This document shows positions 48,084 to 56,129 of a DNA stretch of 64,000 nt, piece after piece; the stretch's first letter is position 1, and each line of letters starts with the position of its first letter. The notes under the pieces were generated by a model, which was not told the DNA's origin, searched no databases, and worked only from the letters and a program-made list of their open reading frames with translations. Both the position numbers and the translations under genes were made by a program. The stretch comes from Sphingobium sp. D43FB (lineage in GTDB: Bacteria > Pseudomonadota > Alphaproteobacteria > Sphingomonadales > Sphingomonadaceae): NCBI RefSeq assembly GCF_002312805.1, contig NZ_NMUA01000005.1:124001-188000 (forward strand). The letters are read 5' to 3'.

Positions 48084-49457
48084 ATGCCGCTCCATCCGGC
48101 CATCGTGCGCGCATCCGTCGCCAGTGACGGACGGTTGCTGAGCGCCGACGCGCCGCTGCTGGCGCTGCAGGAAGAGGCGGGGGGCAGCCTCGGCACCCTG
48201 CTCGTCGTCCCCCAGCTTGCCGCCATCGCCCGGTTGACCCAGCGCCTGGGGGTCCCCGTCTCGCGGCCCGTCGCTGCCGCCGCCGAGCGCGGCGATATCG
48301 ACATGTGGGTGCGCGCCAAGCCCGATGGCGCGGGCGTGTCGCTGTCGATCATCGACTGGCAGGAACGGCCGATCCCGCTCGCGTCGGTCGAACCGATCGA
48401 CCGCGAAGCCGACATCGCCACCCTGGCCGAAGGCTGGACCTGGCAGGTGGACACCCAGTTGCGCTTTCAAATGGCGATGGACAATGGCGGGCCGCAGGGC
48501 ACGCTGCCGCGCGATCCGCCGCTGCCGGGCAGTCGCTTTTCCGCCTATTTCGACCTGCGCCCCGATGCCGATGGCGACATGGCGATGCTGCGCGGCTTTG
48601 CCCAGCGGCGCGCCTTTCGCGATCAGGACGCCGCGCTGGTCGGCGATCCCGCCCGCCTGTTCCGCCTGTCCGCCATTCCGCTGTTTGATCTTGCAGGCCA
48701 ACTCATGGGCTATCGCGGTACCGCGCTACCGCTGGAGCGCGCGGTCGCAGCGCCGCAGGTAGAGGACGCGCCCGTCACGCTCTATCCCGGCGAATTCGGC
48801 AAACGGCTCGACCGGTCGCTGCGCCAGCCGCTGGGGCGGATCATCGCCAATGCCGATACCATCAGTGCGCAACGCGATGGACCGCTTCGCCCCGATTATG
48901 CGGGCTATGCCAAGGATATCGCTTCGGCCGGGCGGCACCTGATGGCGCTGGTCGATGATCTCGCTGATCTGCAAGCGATCGACCGCCCGGACTTCGCGGT
49001 CATCGCCGAAGAGGTCGACTTGGCCGATCTCGGACGGCGCGCGGCGGGGCTGCTGACCGTAAAAGCGCTCGATCGCCGCATCACTATCCTGCCGCCGCAG
49101 GAGGATCAGAGCCTGCTCGCCACCGGCGAATTTCGCCGCGTGCTGCAAATCCTCGTCAACCTCATCGGCAACGCCGTGCGCTATGCGCCCGAAGACACGC
49201 AGGTCCGCATCGTCACCGAATCCGCACCTGGCGAAGCGCGCATCATGGTGATCGATCAGGGACAGGGCGTGGCGCTCGCCGACCGCGAACGCATTTTCGA
49301 GAAGTTCGAACGGCTTGGCCGCGACGATGCGGGCGGGTCGGGCCTTGGCCTCTATATCTCGCGCCGCCTGGCGCGCGCGATGCATGGCGATATCCGCATC
49401 GGCGGCGCACCGGGCGAAGGTGCCCGCTTCATCCTGTCGCTCCCCCGCGCCGACTGA
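48084..49457 (+). CDS. Histidine kinase-like sensor lacking the H-box histidine
   Basis: This soluble 457-residue protein has an N-terminal sensory region, a PAS-like stretch near residues 165-220, a dimerisation helix pair (235-300) and a HATPase domain. The ATP site looks intact: N-box ILVNLIGNAVRYAP, G1 VIDQGQGV, F-box and GGSGLGLYISRRL. The H-box reads RLDRSLRQPLGR, where a normal kinase has S-H-E-x-R-x-P-L, so R244 replaces the phosphoacceptor. It may be a pseudokinase like Caulobacter DivL, which has tyrosine there. An in-frame TTG at 48078 overlapping the previous stop is an alternative start. Confidence 0.75.
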   Translation: MPLHPAIVRASVASDGRLLSADAPLLALQEEAGGSLGTLLVVPQLAAIARLTQRLGVPVSRPVAAAAERGDIDMWVRAKPDGAGVSLSIIDWQERPIPLASVEPIDREADIATLAEGWTWQVDTQLRFQMAMDNGGPQGTLPRDPPLPGSRFSAYFDLRPDADGDMAMLRGFAQRRAFRDQDAALVGDPARLFRLSAIPLFDLAGQLMGYRGTALPLERAVAAPQVEDAPVTLYPGEFGKRLDRSLRQPLGRIIANADTISAQRDGPLRPDYAGYAKDIASAGRHLMALVDDLADLQAIDRPDFAVIAEEVDLADLGRRAAGLLTVKALDRRITILPPQEDQSLLATGEFRRVLQILVNLIGNAVRYAPEDTQVRIVTESAPGEARIMVIDQGQGVALADRERIFEKFERLGRDDAGGSGLGLYISRRLARAMHGDIRIGGAPGEGARFILSLPRAD

Positions 49458-49461
49458 CCGC

Positions 49462-51738
49462 TCAGGGCAGCGAGACGAAACTGTCCATCACCCGCTTGCG
49501 CCCCGCCGTCTCGAAATCGATCTCCAGCTTGTTGCCCTCGATCTCCGCGACGATGCCATAGCCGAATTTCTGGTGAAAGACGCGCAGCCCCACCGCCATG
49601 TCGCTGCGCCCCTTATTGCCGATCGACACAGCCGACGCGCGCGCCTCGACGATCCGCACGGGTTCGCGGCTGAACTGCCCCGACGATTGCGCCCGTTGCC
49701 AGCCCGGCCCGCGCCCGGTGCCGCGCTCGACATGAGCGAACGGGTCTTCGCGCTCCGACCAATTGGCCCGCCACAAGGACGCGCCACCGGTCATGCTGCT
49801 TTCTTCCTCGACATGCTCCGGCGGCAATTCGCCCACGAAACGCGACGGGATCGAACTGGTCCACTGGCCATAGATGCGCCGGTTGGCGGCATGGAGGATG
49901 GTGCAACGCTTGCGCGCCCGCGTGATTGCGACATAGGCCAGCCGCCGTTCTTCCTCCAGGCTGTTGAGCCCGCCTTCGTCCAGCGCCCGTTGCGAGGGGA
50001 AAATGCCTTCCTCCCACCCGACCAGGAAGGTCGAATCGAATTCCAGCCCCTTGGCGGCGTGGATGGTCATGATGGTGATCTTGGCGGATTCGGCCTGCGC
50101 CTCATTATCCATAACCAGCGAGACATGCTCCAGAAACGCCCCCAGCGTCTCATATTCTTCCATCGCGCGCGCGAGTTCGGAGAGGTTCTCCAGCCGCCCC
50201 GCGCTCTCGGTGCTGCGTTCGGCCTGCAACATAGCGGTATAGCCGCTCTCGTCCAATATCTGGCGCGCCAGTTCCGCATGCGGCAATTGCGCCGCCCGGT
50301 CGCGCCAGCGCGCCAGATCGCCGACGAAACTGCCGAGCGACCGCCGCGCCTGCGGCGTCAGTTCGTCGGTGTCCGATATCCGCGCGGCGGCATGGAGCAG
50401 GGGGATGCCCTCGGCCCGCGACAGCCGGTGCAACTTCTCCACCGCCTTGTCGCCGAGCCCGCGCTTGGGTACATTGACGATCCGCTCGAACGCCAGATCG
50501 TCGGCCGGCTGGTTCACCAGCCGCAGATAGGCCAGCGCATCGCGGATTTCGGCGCGCTCATAGAAGCGGAAGCCGCCGACGATGCGATAGGGCAGGCCGA
50601 TCTGGATGAAGCGGTCCTCGAACTCGCGGGTCTGGTGCTGCGCGCGCACCAATATGGCGACCTCGTCCAGCGAACCGCCATCGCGCTGGATCGTCTCGAT
50701 CTCCTCGCCGACCCGCCGCGCCTCCTCCGGCCCGTCCCATATGCCGACGACACGCACTTTCTCGCCCACATCGATGTCGGTCCACAATGTCTTGCCAAGG
50801 CGCGTGCCATTCTCGGCAATCACCCCGGACGCCGCGCCCAAAATATGCGGAGTCGATCGATAATTCTGCTCCAGTTTGATGATCGTCGCGCCGGGAAAAT
50901 CCTTTTCGAACCGCAGGATATTGGCCACCTCTGCGCCGCGCCATGAATAGATGGACTGGTCGTCATCGCCGACGCAGCAGATATTCTTGCGCGTCTGGGC
51001 GAGCAGCCGCAGCGACAGATATTGGCTGCTATTGGTGTCCTGATATTCGTCCACTAATATATAGCGAAACCGCTCCTGATAGCTTTGCAGCACATCGCGA
51101 TGTTTCTTCAAAATCGTCAGAATATGCAGCAGCAAGTCCCCGAAATCGCAGGCATTAACTGCGCGCAACCGGGCTTGATAGGCGGCATAGAGCTTCTGCC
51201 CCTGACCGTTGGCATAGCCTTCGCTCTCCCCCGCGCCGACATCGTCGGGCGTCCAGCCCTTATTTTTCCACTGGTCGATCAACCCGCCCAATTGCCGCGC
51301 GGGCCAGCGCTTCTCGTCGATGCCTTCCGCCTGGATCAACTGCTTCATCAGCCGCAATTGATCGTCGGTATCCAGGATGGTGAAATTGGATTGCAGCCCC
51401 ACCAGTTCGGCATGACGGCGCAGCATCTTGGCGGCGATGGAATGGAAGGTGCCGAGCCACGGCATCCCCTCCACCGCCGGGCCGATCATCTTGCCGACCC
51501 GCTCGCGCATTTCGCGCGCGGCCTTGTTGGTGAAGGTCACCGACAGGATTTGCGAGGGATAGGCGCGGCCCGTGGCCACCAGATGCGCCAGCCGCGCGGT
51601 CAGCGCTGCGGTCTTGCCCGTGCCCGCACCCGCCAGCACCAGCACTGGCCCTTCGGTGGTCAGCACGGCTTCACGCTGGGGCGGGTTCAAACCCCGCAAA
51701 TAGGGCGGATCATTGGGCGAGGGCAATGGAAGAGTCAT
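49462..51738 (-). CDS. uvrD: ATP-dependent 3'-5' DNA helicase UvrD/PcrA type
   Basis: This is a superfamily 1A helicase for nucleotide-excision and mismatch repair. Its 758 residues include Walker A AGAGTGKT (36-43), the Q-motif LNPPQREAV, Walker B VDEYQDTN, GDDDQSIYSWRGA, and TIHAAKGLEF. The C-terminus has a tudor-like tail that ends in KFGYGIVAEIEGNKLEIDF-type sequence, used by UvrD/PcrA to contact RNA polymerase. ATG 51738 is chosen over a TTG nine bases upstream. It is convergent with the pseudokinase, with four bases between them. Confidence 0.95.
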   Translation of the reverse strand: MTLPLPSPNDPPYLRGLNPPQREAVLTTEGPVLVLAGAGTGKTAALTARLAHLVATGRAYPSQILSVTFTNKAAREMRERVGKMIGPAVEGMPWLGTFHSIAAKMLRRHAELVGLQSNFTILDTDDQLRLMKQLIQAEGIDEKRWPARQLGGLIDQWKNKGWTPDDVGAGESEGYANGQGQKLYAAYQARLRAVNACDFGDLLLHILTILKKHRDVLQSYQERFRYILVDEYQDTNSSQYLSLRLLAQTRKNICCVGDDDQSIYSWRGAEVANILRFEKDFPGATIIKLEQNYRSTPHILGAASGVIAENGTRLGKTLWTDIDVGEKVRVVGIWDGPEEARRVGEEIETIQRDGGSLDEVAILVRAQHQTREFEDRFIQIGLPYRIVGGFRFYERAEIRDALAYLRLVNQPADDLAFERIVNVPKRGLGDKAVEKLHRLSRAEGIPLLHAAARISDTDELTPQARRSLGSFVGDLARWRDRAAQLPHAELARQILDESGYTAMLQAERSTESAGRLENLSELARAMEEYETLGAFLEHVSLVMDNEAQAESAKITIMTIHAAKGLEFDSTFLVGWEEGIFPSQRALDEGGLNSLEEERRLAYVAITRARKRCTILHAANRRIYGQWTSSIPSRFVGELPPEHVEEESSMTGGASLWRANWSEREDPFAHVERGTGRGPGWQRAQSSGQFSREPVRIVEARASAVSIGNKGRSDMAVGLRVFHQKFGYGIVAEIEGNKLEIDFETAGRKRVMDSFVSLP

Positions 51739-51841
51739 GGAGGACAACTAGGGACAGGGGGCGGCAGGGGCAAGGCATGACCCTTGCGGCGAAGCGCCTT
51801 CTATGAGAACAAAAGGCGAATCATGCAAGGGAGGACCAGTG

Positions 51842-52237
51842 ATGTTGTCAGGGGGATGCCATTGCGGCGCAATCCGCTACGAAGCCGAGGGCGAACCGGC
51901 GCATAGCGCGCTGTGCCACTGCAAGGATTGCCGCACCAGTTCGGGCGCGCCGATGGTCGGCTGGGCGTTGTACCCACAGGATGCGGTGACGATCAGCGGC
52001 ACGCCGGTCGAATATCGCTCGTCGGAACATGCCATCCGCCATTTCTGCGGAACATGCGGTTCGGGGCTGTTCTACACCAATGCGACCATCTTCCCCGGCC
52101 AGATCGACATTCAGACCGGCACGCTGGACGATATCAGCGCGCTGCCGCCCCAGGCGCATATCCAGATGGCCGAAGCCGCCGACTGGATGGCCAACGCCCA
52201 TCTGCTGCCCAAATTCGATCGCTTCCCCGGCGAATAG
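51842..52237 (+). CDS. GFA/CENP-V-type zinc protein
   Basis: The 131-residue protein begins MLSGGCHCGAIRYE and carries the beta-tent zinc-site cysteines of the glutathione-dependent formaldehyde-activating (GFA) family: C6, C8, C25, C27, C30 and a CGTCGSGLFY motif. Most members have no proven enzymatic role. AGGGAGGA lies seven bases before this ATG, so the longer reading from 51803 is rejected. Confidence 0.93.
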   Translation: MLSGGCHCGAIRYEAEGEPAHSALCHCKDCRTSSGAPMVGWALYPQDAVTISGTPVEYRSSEHAIRHFCGTCGSGLFYTNATIFPGQIDIQTGTLDDISALPPQAHIQMAEAADWMANAHLLPKFDRFPGE

Positions 52238-52369
52238 CGCCATCCTTCCTCTCGCGGCATTCCCGCCTCCTTTCGTCGCCAGCGGCGGAACGGAGGCGAC
52301 GGGGTGCCGGTTCTCCGCCTCGCCCACGCAGCAGAACGGGGCAGAGACAAGAATAGGAAGGATCACCCC

Positions 52370-52762
52370 ATGAAATCCATTATGTTTGCCGGGGCCGCCC
52401 TCATGGGCATCGCGTCGATCGGCAGCGCCGCCATCGCGCAGCAAATGCCCGCCAGCCAAGCCCCCGGTGACGCCATGACGCCGCCGACCGACCCGTCCAT
52501 GGCCCCGCCGCCACCGCCCGCCAATGATCCCAATGCCGGTATGCCGACTGGATCGGTGCCAAGCGACCCCGGCATGGTTCCAGCACCGCCCGGCGCACCC
52601 AGCGATACCGCTGCGCCGATGGGTTCATCGTCCAATCCGGTGACGGTGGGCGGCAACATGACGCCACCGCCTGCCGACATGAAGGACTATCCGGTCTGCT
52701 CCAAGACAGTGACGGACAGTTGCATCAATCCGGCTGACGCGCGGAAGATGCGCAAGCGCTGA
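52370..52762 (+). CDS. Secreted proline-rich protein of unknown function
   Basis: The 130-residue protein has a signal peptide (MKSIMFAGAALMGIASIGSA, cleavage near AIAQ) and a Pro/Ala/Gly/Asp-rich low-complexity middle with APPPPPAN. It closes with a short end holding two cysteines, VCSKTVTDSCINPADARKMR. AGGAAGG precedes the ATG. Low-complexity proteins of this kind are frequent in sphingomonads without known role. Its 3' end overlaps the convergent nsrR-like gene by 38 bases. Confidence 0.75.
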   Translation: MKSIMFAGAALMGIASIGSAAIAQQMPASQAPGDAMTPPTDPSMAPPPPPANDPNAGMPTGSVPSDPGMVPAPPGAPSDTAAPMGSSSNPVTVGGNMTPPPADMKDYPVCSKTVTDSCINPADARKMRKR

Positions 52763-53198
52763 CCCTGTCGGCAGGAGCGGGCAGGGCGGCGATCAGCGCT
52801 GCCAGCCCGCTTCGGTCGTGCGCCGCATCCGCCAGCGTGGCCTCATCCAGCACGGTCAGGAACGCGGCGGTCGCCTGCGACAGCAAAGCGGACAGGCCAC
52901 AGGCACCGCGAATGGCGCAGGCGGGACAGTCCGCCATCCGCATGTCCGGTTCGCAATGGCGAACAACCGCGCCAATGCTGATCGCCTCTGCCGGTCTGGC
53001 GAGCAGGAACCCGCCCCCGCGACCCCGCTGAGTCGCGATGAATCCGCCCTTCGCCAGATGGTGGACCACTTTCATCAGATGGTTGCGCGACAGGAGATGC
53101 GCGTCCGCCACCTCGCCGATCGTGGCGCGGCCCGTCGGCGACACCGCCAGATGGATCAAGACGCGCAGCGCGTAATCGGTGTGACGGGTCAATTGCAT
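52725..53198 (-). CDS. nsrR: Rrf2-family regulator, NsrR-like
   Basis: This 157-residue winged-helix repressor has an N-terminal domain starting MQLTRHTDYALRVLIHLA. The cysteines C91, C94 and C100 (CPACAIRGAC) match the three-cysteine [Fe-S] cluster of NsrR, the nitric oxide sensor; C82 lies nearby in RHCEPDM. It is divergent from the globin gene with an inverted repeat between them, so NO-responsive control of the globin is likely. Other Rrf2 roles (IscR, RirA) fit less well. Confidence 0.8.
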   Translation of the reverse strand: MQLTRHTDYALRVLIHLAVSPTGRATIGEVADAHLLSRNHLMKVVHHLAKGGFIATQRGRGGGFLLARPAEAISIGAVVRHCEPDMRMADCPACAIRGACGLSALLSQATAAFLTVLDEATLADAAHDRSGLAALIAALPAPADRVSACASSARQPD

Positions 53199-53249
53199 GC
53201 CTGATGGGGGTAGCGGCGATGCGTGCGGACAAAAACATATATATTATTT

Positions 53250-53266
53250 ACATCTTAAAAGATGCG
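53250..53266. promoter_or_regulatory. Candidate NsrR operator
   Basis: CATCTTAAAAGATG (53251-53264) is an inverted repeat, CATCTT/AAGATG with a two-base centre, in an A+T-rich stretch between the regulator and the globin. AAGATG half-sites match the recalled NsrR consensus (AAGATGYATTT type). It lies 43 bases before the globin ATG. Confidence 0.55.
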
Positions 53267-53307
53267 GAATAGATACACCTTATCCCCTCCTGAAAAAGGC
53301 GTTTCCT

Positions 53308-53754
53308 ATGTCCGCTTCGCTGTCCGATTCGACGATCGCCATCGTGAAATCCACCGGCCCTGCGCTCCGCCAGCACGGCGTCGCGATCACCACCGCCATG
53401 TATGCGCGACTGTTTCAGGATGCCGAGGTGAAGAAGATGTTCGACCAGGCGGCGCAGGTCAGCGGCGAACAGCCCAAGCGTTTGGCCGCCGCGATCCTTG
53501 GCTATGCGGAAAATATCGATAAACTGGGCGCGCTGGACGGGGCCGTCGCCCGCATGGTCGCGCGCCACGTCCAGACCGGCGTGAAGCCGGAACATTATCC
53601 CAAGGTCGCCGCCGCCCTGCTCCCCGCCATTCGCGAGGTGCTGGGCGAACAGGTCGCAACCGACACCGTTTTGGACGCCTGGGCGGAGGCCTATCAGTTC
53701 CTGGCCGATATATTGATCGCCAAGGAAAAGGACGCCTATCAGGCTGCGGCCTGA
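53308..53754 (+). CDS. Single-domain globin (flavohemoglobin-type)
   Basis: The 148-residue protein equals the globin half of Hmp without a reductase domain, as in Vitreoscilla haemoglobin. Y32 (B10) and Q56 (E7) are present for ligand binding, and proximal H87 lies in VARHVQTGVKPEHYPKV. It probably dioxygenates or binds NO with electrons from a separate reductase. Control by the adjacent NsrR-like protein is inferred. The end overlaps rsmD by 16 bases, tail to tail. Confidence 0.92.
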   Translation: MSASLSDSTIAIVKSTGPALRQHGVAITTAMYARLFQDAEVKKMFDQAAQVSGEQPKRLAAAILGYAENIDKLGALDGAVARMVARHVQTGVKPEHYPKVAAALLPAIREVLGEQVATDTVLDAWAEAYQFLADILIAKEKDAYQAAA

Positions 53755-54290
53755 ACCTCCGCGCGGAGCAGGGTGATCCGGGCCTTGCCTACATCGCGCA
53801 CCGTGTCGATGGTAAAGCCCTTCACCGCCACATCCTCGCGCTTGTCGGTTTCGATGCTGATCCAACTGGCCGGACTGGTCCAGCCCAGCCGTGACAGCTT
53901 GTCGAGCGCAACCTGCCCTGCGCCGGTGCCATAGGGCGGGTCCATGAAGATGAGGTCGAGCGGCTTGGCGGCCTGCCCCAACGTCAGCACGCTGGCCGCG
54001 CGAATGTCGGGACGGATGCCCAGCCGCTCGGCATTGGCGCGTATTGCGTCGAGCGCGGGCTTGTCCTGTTCCACGAACAGGCAGGAGGCCGCACCGCGCG
54101 ACAGTGCCTCGAAACCCAATGCGCCGGAACCTGCAAAGAAGTCCGCCACGGCCAGTCCCTCGAACGATCCGATCCGGCTGGTCAGCATCGAAAACAGCGC
54201 CTCGCGCGTCCGGTCGCCGGTGGGACGGGTGGCATCGCCCTTGGGCGCGGTCAGCGGACGGCCGCGCCATTGGCCCGAAATGATCCTCAT
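53739..54290 (-). CDS. rsmD: 16S rRNA (guanine-966-N2)-methyltransferase RsmD
   Basis: RsmD methylates G966 of 16S rRNA in the assembled 30S subunit. The 183-residue protein begins MRIISGQWRGRPL, has the SAM-binding FFAGSGALGFEALSRGA and the catalytic MDPPYG motif. It lies downstream of the pseudouridine synthase with a 4-base overlap, so two rRNA-modifying enzymes form one transcription unit. Confidence 0.95.
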   Translation of the reverse strand: MRIISGQWRGRPLTAPKGDATRPTGDRTREALFSMLTSRIGSFEGLAVADFFAGSGALGFEALSRGAASCLFVEQDKPALDAIRANAERLGIRPDIRAASVLTLGQAAKPLDLIFMDPPYGTGAGQVALDKLSRLGWTSPASWISIETDKREDVAVKGFTIDTVRDVGKARITLLRAEVQAAA

Positions 54291-55423
54291 TTCGCGTCCT
54301 TCAAAGTCTTGCGGAATATCGCCAGATCCTGTTCGCTGACTTCGGCTACCATGCCGATCGGCAAGTCAGCGAGGACGAACGGACCATAGCTGGTGCGGAT
54401 CAGGCGGTTGACCTGCAACCCCAGATGTTCGAGCACGCGCCGCACTTCGCGGTTCTTGCCTTCGGTCAGGGTCATTTCGATCCACTGGTTGCGCCCGGTG
54501 CGCCGCTCCAGATTCGCCTCGATCGGCCCATAACGAACGCCATCGACTTCCAGCCCGTCGAACAAATCTTCCAACTGCGCCTGGCTGATCTCGCCAAAGG
54601 CGCGCGCCCGATAGGTGCGCGGCACGCCAGTCGAGGGCAGTTCCATCTGCCGCTTGAACCCGCCATCGGTGGTGAGCAGCAACAGCCCTTCGGTATTCAT
54701 GTCGAGCCGCCCGATCGGGATGACGCGGGGCAGATCGGCAGGCAGCCGGTCGTAGATGGTCGGCCGTCCGACCGGATCGCGCTCGGCCGTCAGGCAGCCG
54801 CTCGGCTTGTGAAACAGGAACAATCGGGTCGGGGCAGGGGCCGCGACCGCCACGCCATCCACCGCCACGCCCGCAAGCGATGCGAGCAAAGTGGCGGGCG
54901 TCTCGACCGTCGCGCCGTCCAGCGTGACGCGGCCTTCTTCGATCATCCGTTCGACTTCCCGGCGCGACGCGATGCCAGCCCGCGCCAGCAGTTTGGCGAT
55001 ACGCTGCGGCTCGCCTTTGCCATCGCTGGCGGCAGCATGGGCAGGGTGCGGGTTGGCGGTGGTCTTGGGGCCAGTGCCCGACCTGCGTGGTGGCTTGTTC
55101 GCCCAGGGTTTGGCGGCAGCGCCAAAGGCTGCGCCGCGCGGCTTATCGCCGTCATTGCGCCGGGGCGGGCGCACGGGCGCATCGGCCTTGGCAGTCACAG
55201 GACGGGTGCGGTCGCGTCCGGTGCGGTCCCCACTGGGAGCGGCATCGGGCCGTGGGCCACGACCCGGCTGGGCACGTTCGCCCGGCTTGGCAAAGCGCGG
55301 TTTGCCGCCCGTCGCTTCGTCGCGACCCGGCGCAAAGCCCGGCCGCTTGCCGGGGCCACCGGGGCGTTTAGGGCCGCCGGGGCCGGACCGGCGTGGCGGT
55401 CCTGATTTTTTCGGCGGTTCCAC
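54287..55423 (-). CDS. rluB: RluB/RsuA-type rRNA pseudouridine synthase with basic N-terminus
   Basis: This enzyme isomerises a uridine of rRNA; RluB acts on 23S U2605. A GTG start with AAAGGAAC upstream gives 378 residues. Residues 1-135 are a Pro/Gly/Lys/Arg-rich disordered extension; then an S4 domain (QRIAKLLARAGIASRREVERM) and the catalytic domain with the aspartate in GRLDMNTEGLLLLTTDG. The C-terminus has EGKNREVRRVLEHLGL. The symbol is chosen by similarity; RluE or RsuA specificity cannot be excluded. A longer reading upstream crosses the divergent regulator and is spurious. Confidence 0.88.
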   Translation of the reverse strand: MEPPKKSGPPRRSGPGGPKRPGGPGKRPGFAPGRDEATGGKPRFAKPGERAQPGRGPRPDAAPSGDRTGRDRTRPVTAKADAPVRPPRRNDGDKPRGAAFGAAAKPWANKPPRRSGTGPKTTANPHPAHAAASDGKGEPQRIAKLLARAGIASRREVERMIEEGRVTLDGATVETPATLLASLAGVAVDGVAVAAPAPTRLFLFHKPSGCLTAERDPVGRPTIYDRLPADLPRVIPIGRLDMNTEGLLLLTTDGGFKRQMELPSTGVPRTYRARAFGEISQAQLEDLFDGLEVDGVRYGPIEANLERRTGRNQWIEMTLTEGKNREVRRVLEHLGLQVNRLIRTSYGPFVLADLPIGMVAEVSEQDLAIFRKTLKDAK

Positions 55424-55573
55424 GGATAAGTTCCTTTGCGTAGGCTCTGGCTCTCCCCATATGGGCGATAAGCCAGCAACAGGCTGAAATGTGCCGTCCC
55501 GGCGCTTGAGCGAGGGGGTAAAAACCCATCGCTCCGGCAACCCGGCGCGGGGGCGCGGCGTTTGTTCGGTTGC

Positions 55574-56056
55574 ATGGCGGAAACAGGGCGGACTTGGCAA
55601 ATGTTTTTCGGGCTTTTGAATAGCGGGAGCGTGCGCCTCCCGCGCCGCAAGGCAATCCGCACCGTGTTGGTGGTGGAGGATGAACCGCTGGTCGCGTTCG
55701 ACAATGAACATGCGCTGGAACAGGCCGGATACAGCATCGCCGCGACGGTCGATGATTATGACCATGCCGTCGCGGTGATCGACGGCGGGGAACTGGATCT
55801 CGTCATTGCCGATGTCGCGCTTCATGGCCCCAAGAGCGGCATCGATGTCGCCCGCCACGCCCATGCCAAGGGATTGCCGGTGCTGTTCGTCACCGGCCAT
55901 TGCCCGATCGACGCCCGCGAACTGGCGGTCGGATGCCTTGCCAAACCCTATGCCCCCCGCGACCTGGTCGCCGCGATCCGGGTGATCGACGCCCGGCTGC
56001 GCGGCGCTCGCCAGCCACGCTTGCCGGTAGGCCTCAGCCTGTTCGAGCCGAACTGA
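55574..56056 (+). CDS. CheY-like single-domain response regulator
   Basis: This 160-residue regulator has the receiver motifs VLVVEDEPLV (E35, D36), probable phosphorylation site D80 in LVIADVALHGPKSG, and K124 in CLAKPYAP. There is no output domain. The pattern resembles the response regulators that accompany HWE-type kinases in alphaproteobacteria. The first 30 residues are variable; ATG 55601 is an alternative start, and neither has a convincing ribosome-binding site. The 150-base gap to the divergent pseudouridine synthase gene shows no other feature. Confidence 0.8.
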   Translation: MAETGRTWQMFFGLLNSGSVRLPRRKAIRTVLVVEDEPLVAFDNEHALEQAGYSIAATVDDYDHAVAVIDGGELDLVIADVALHGPKSGIDVARHAHAKGLPVLFVTGHCPIDARELAVGCLAKPYAPRDLVAAIRVIDARLRGARQPRLPVGLSLFEPN

Positions 56057-56129
56057 CCCCACGCAGCGCTTGCCAGCCCGGCGCGAGGCCATATGGTGGC
56101 GCGCAACAGGACGAGACCGGGGGAATGAA

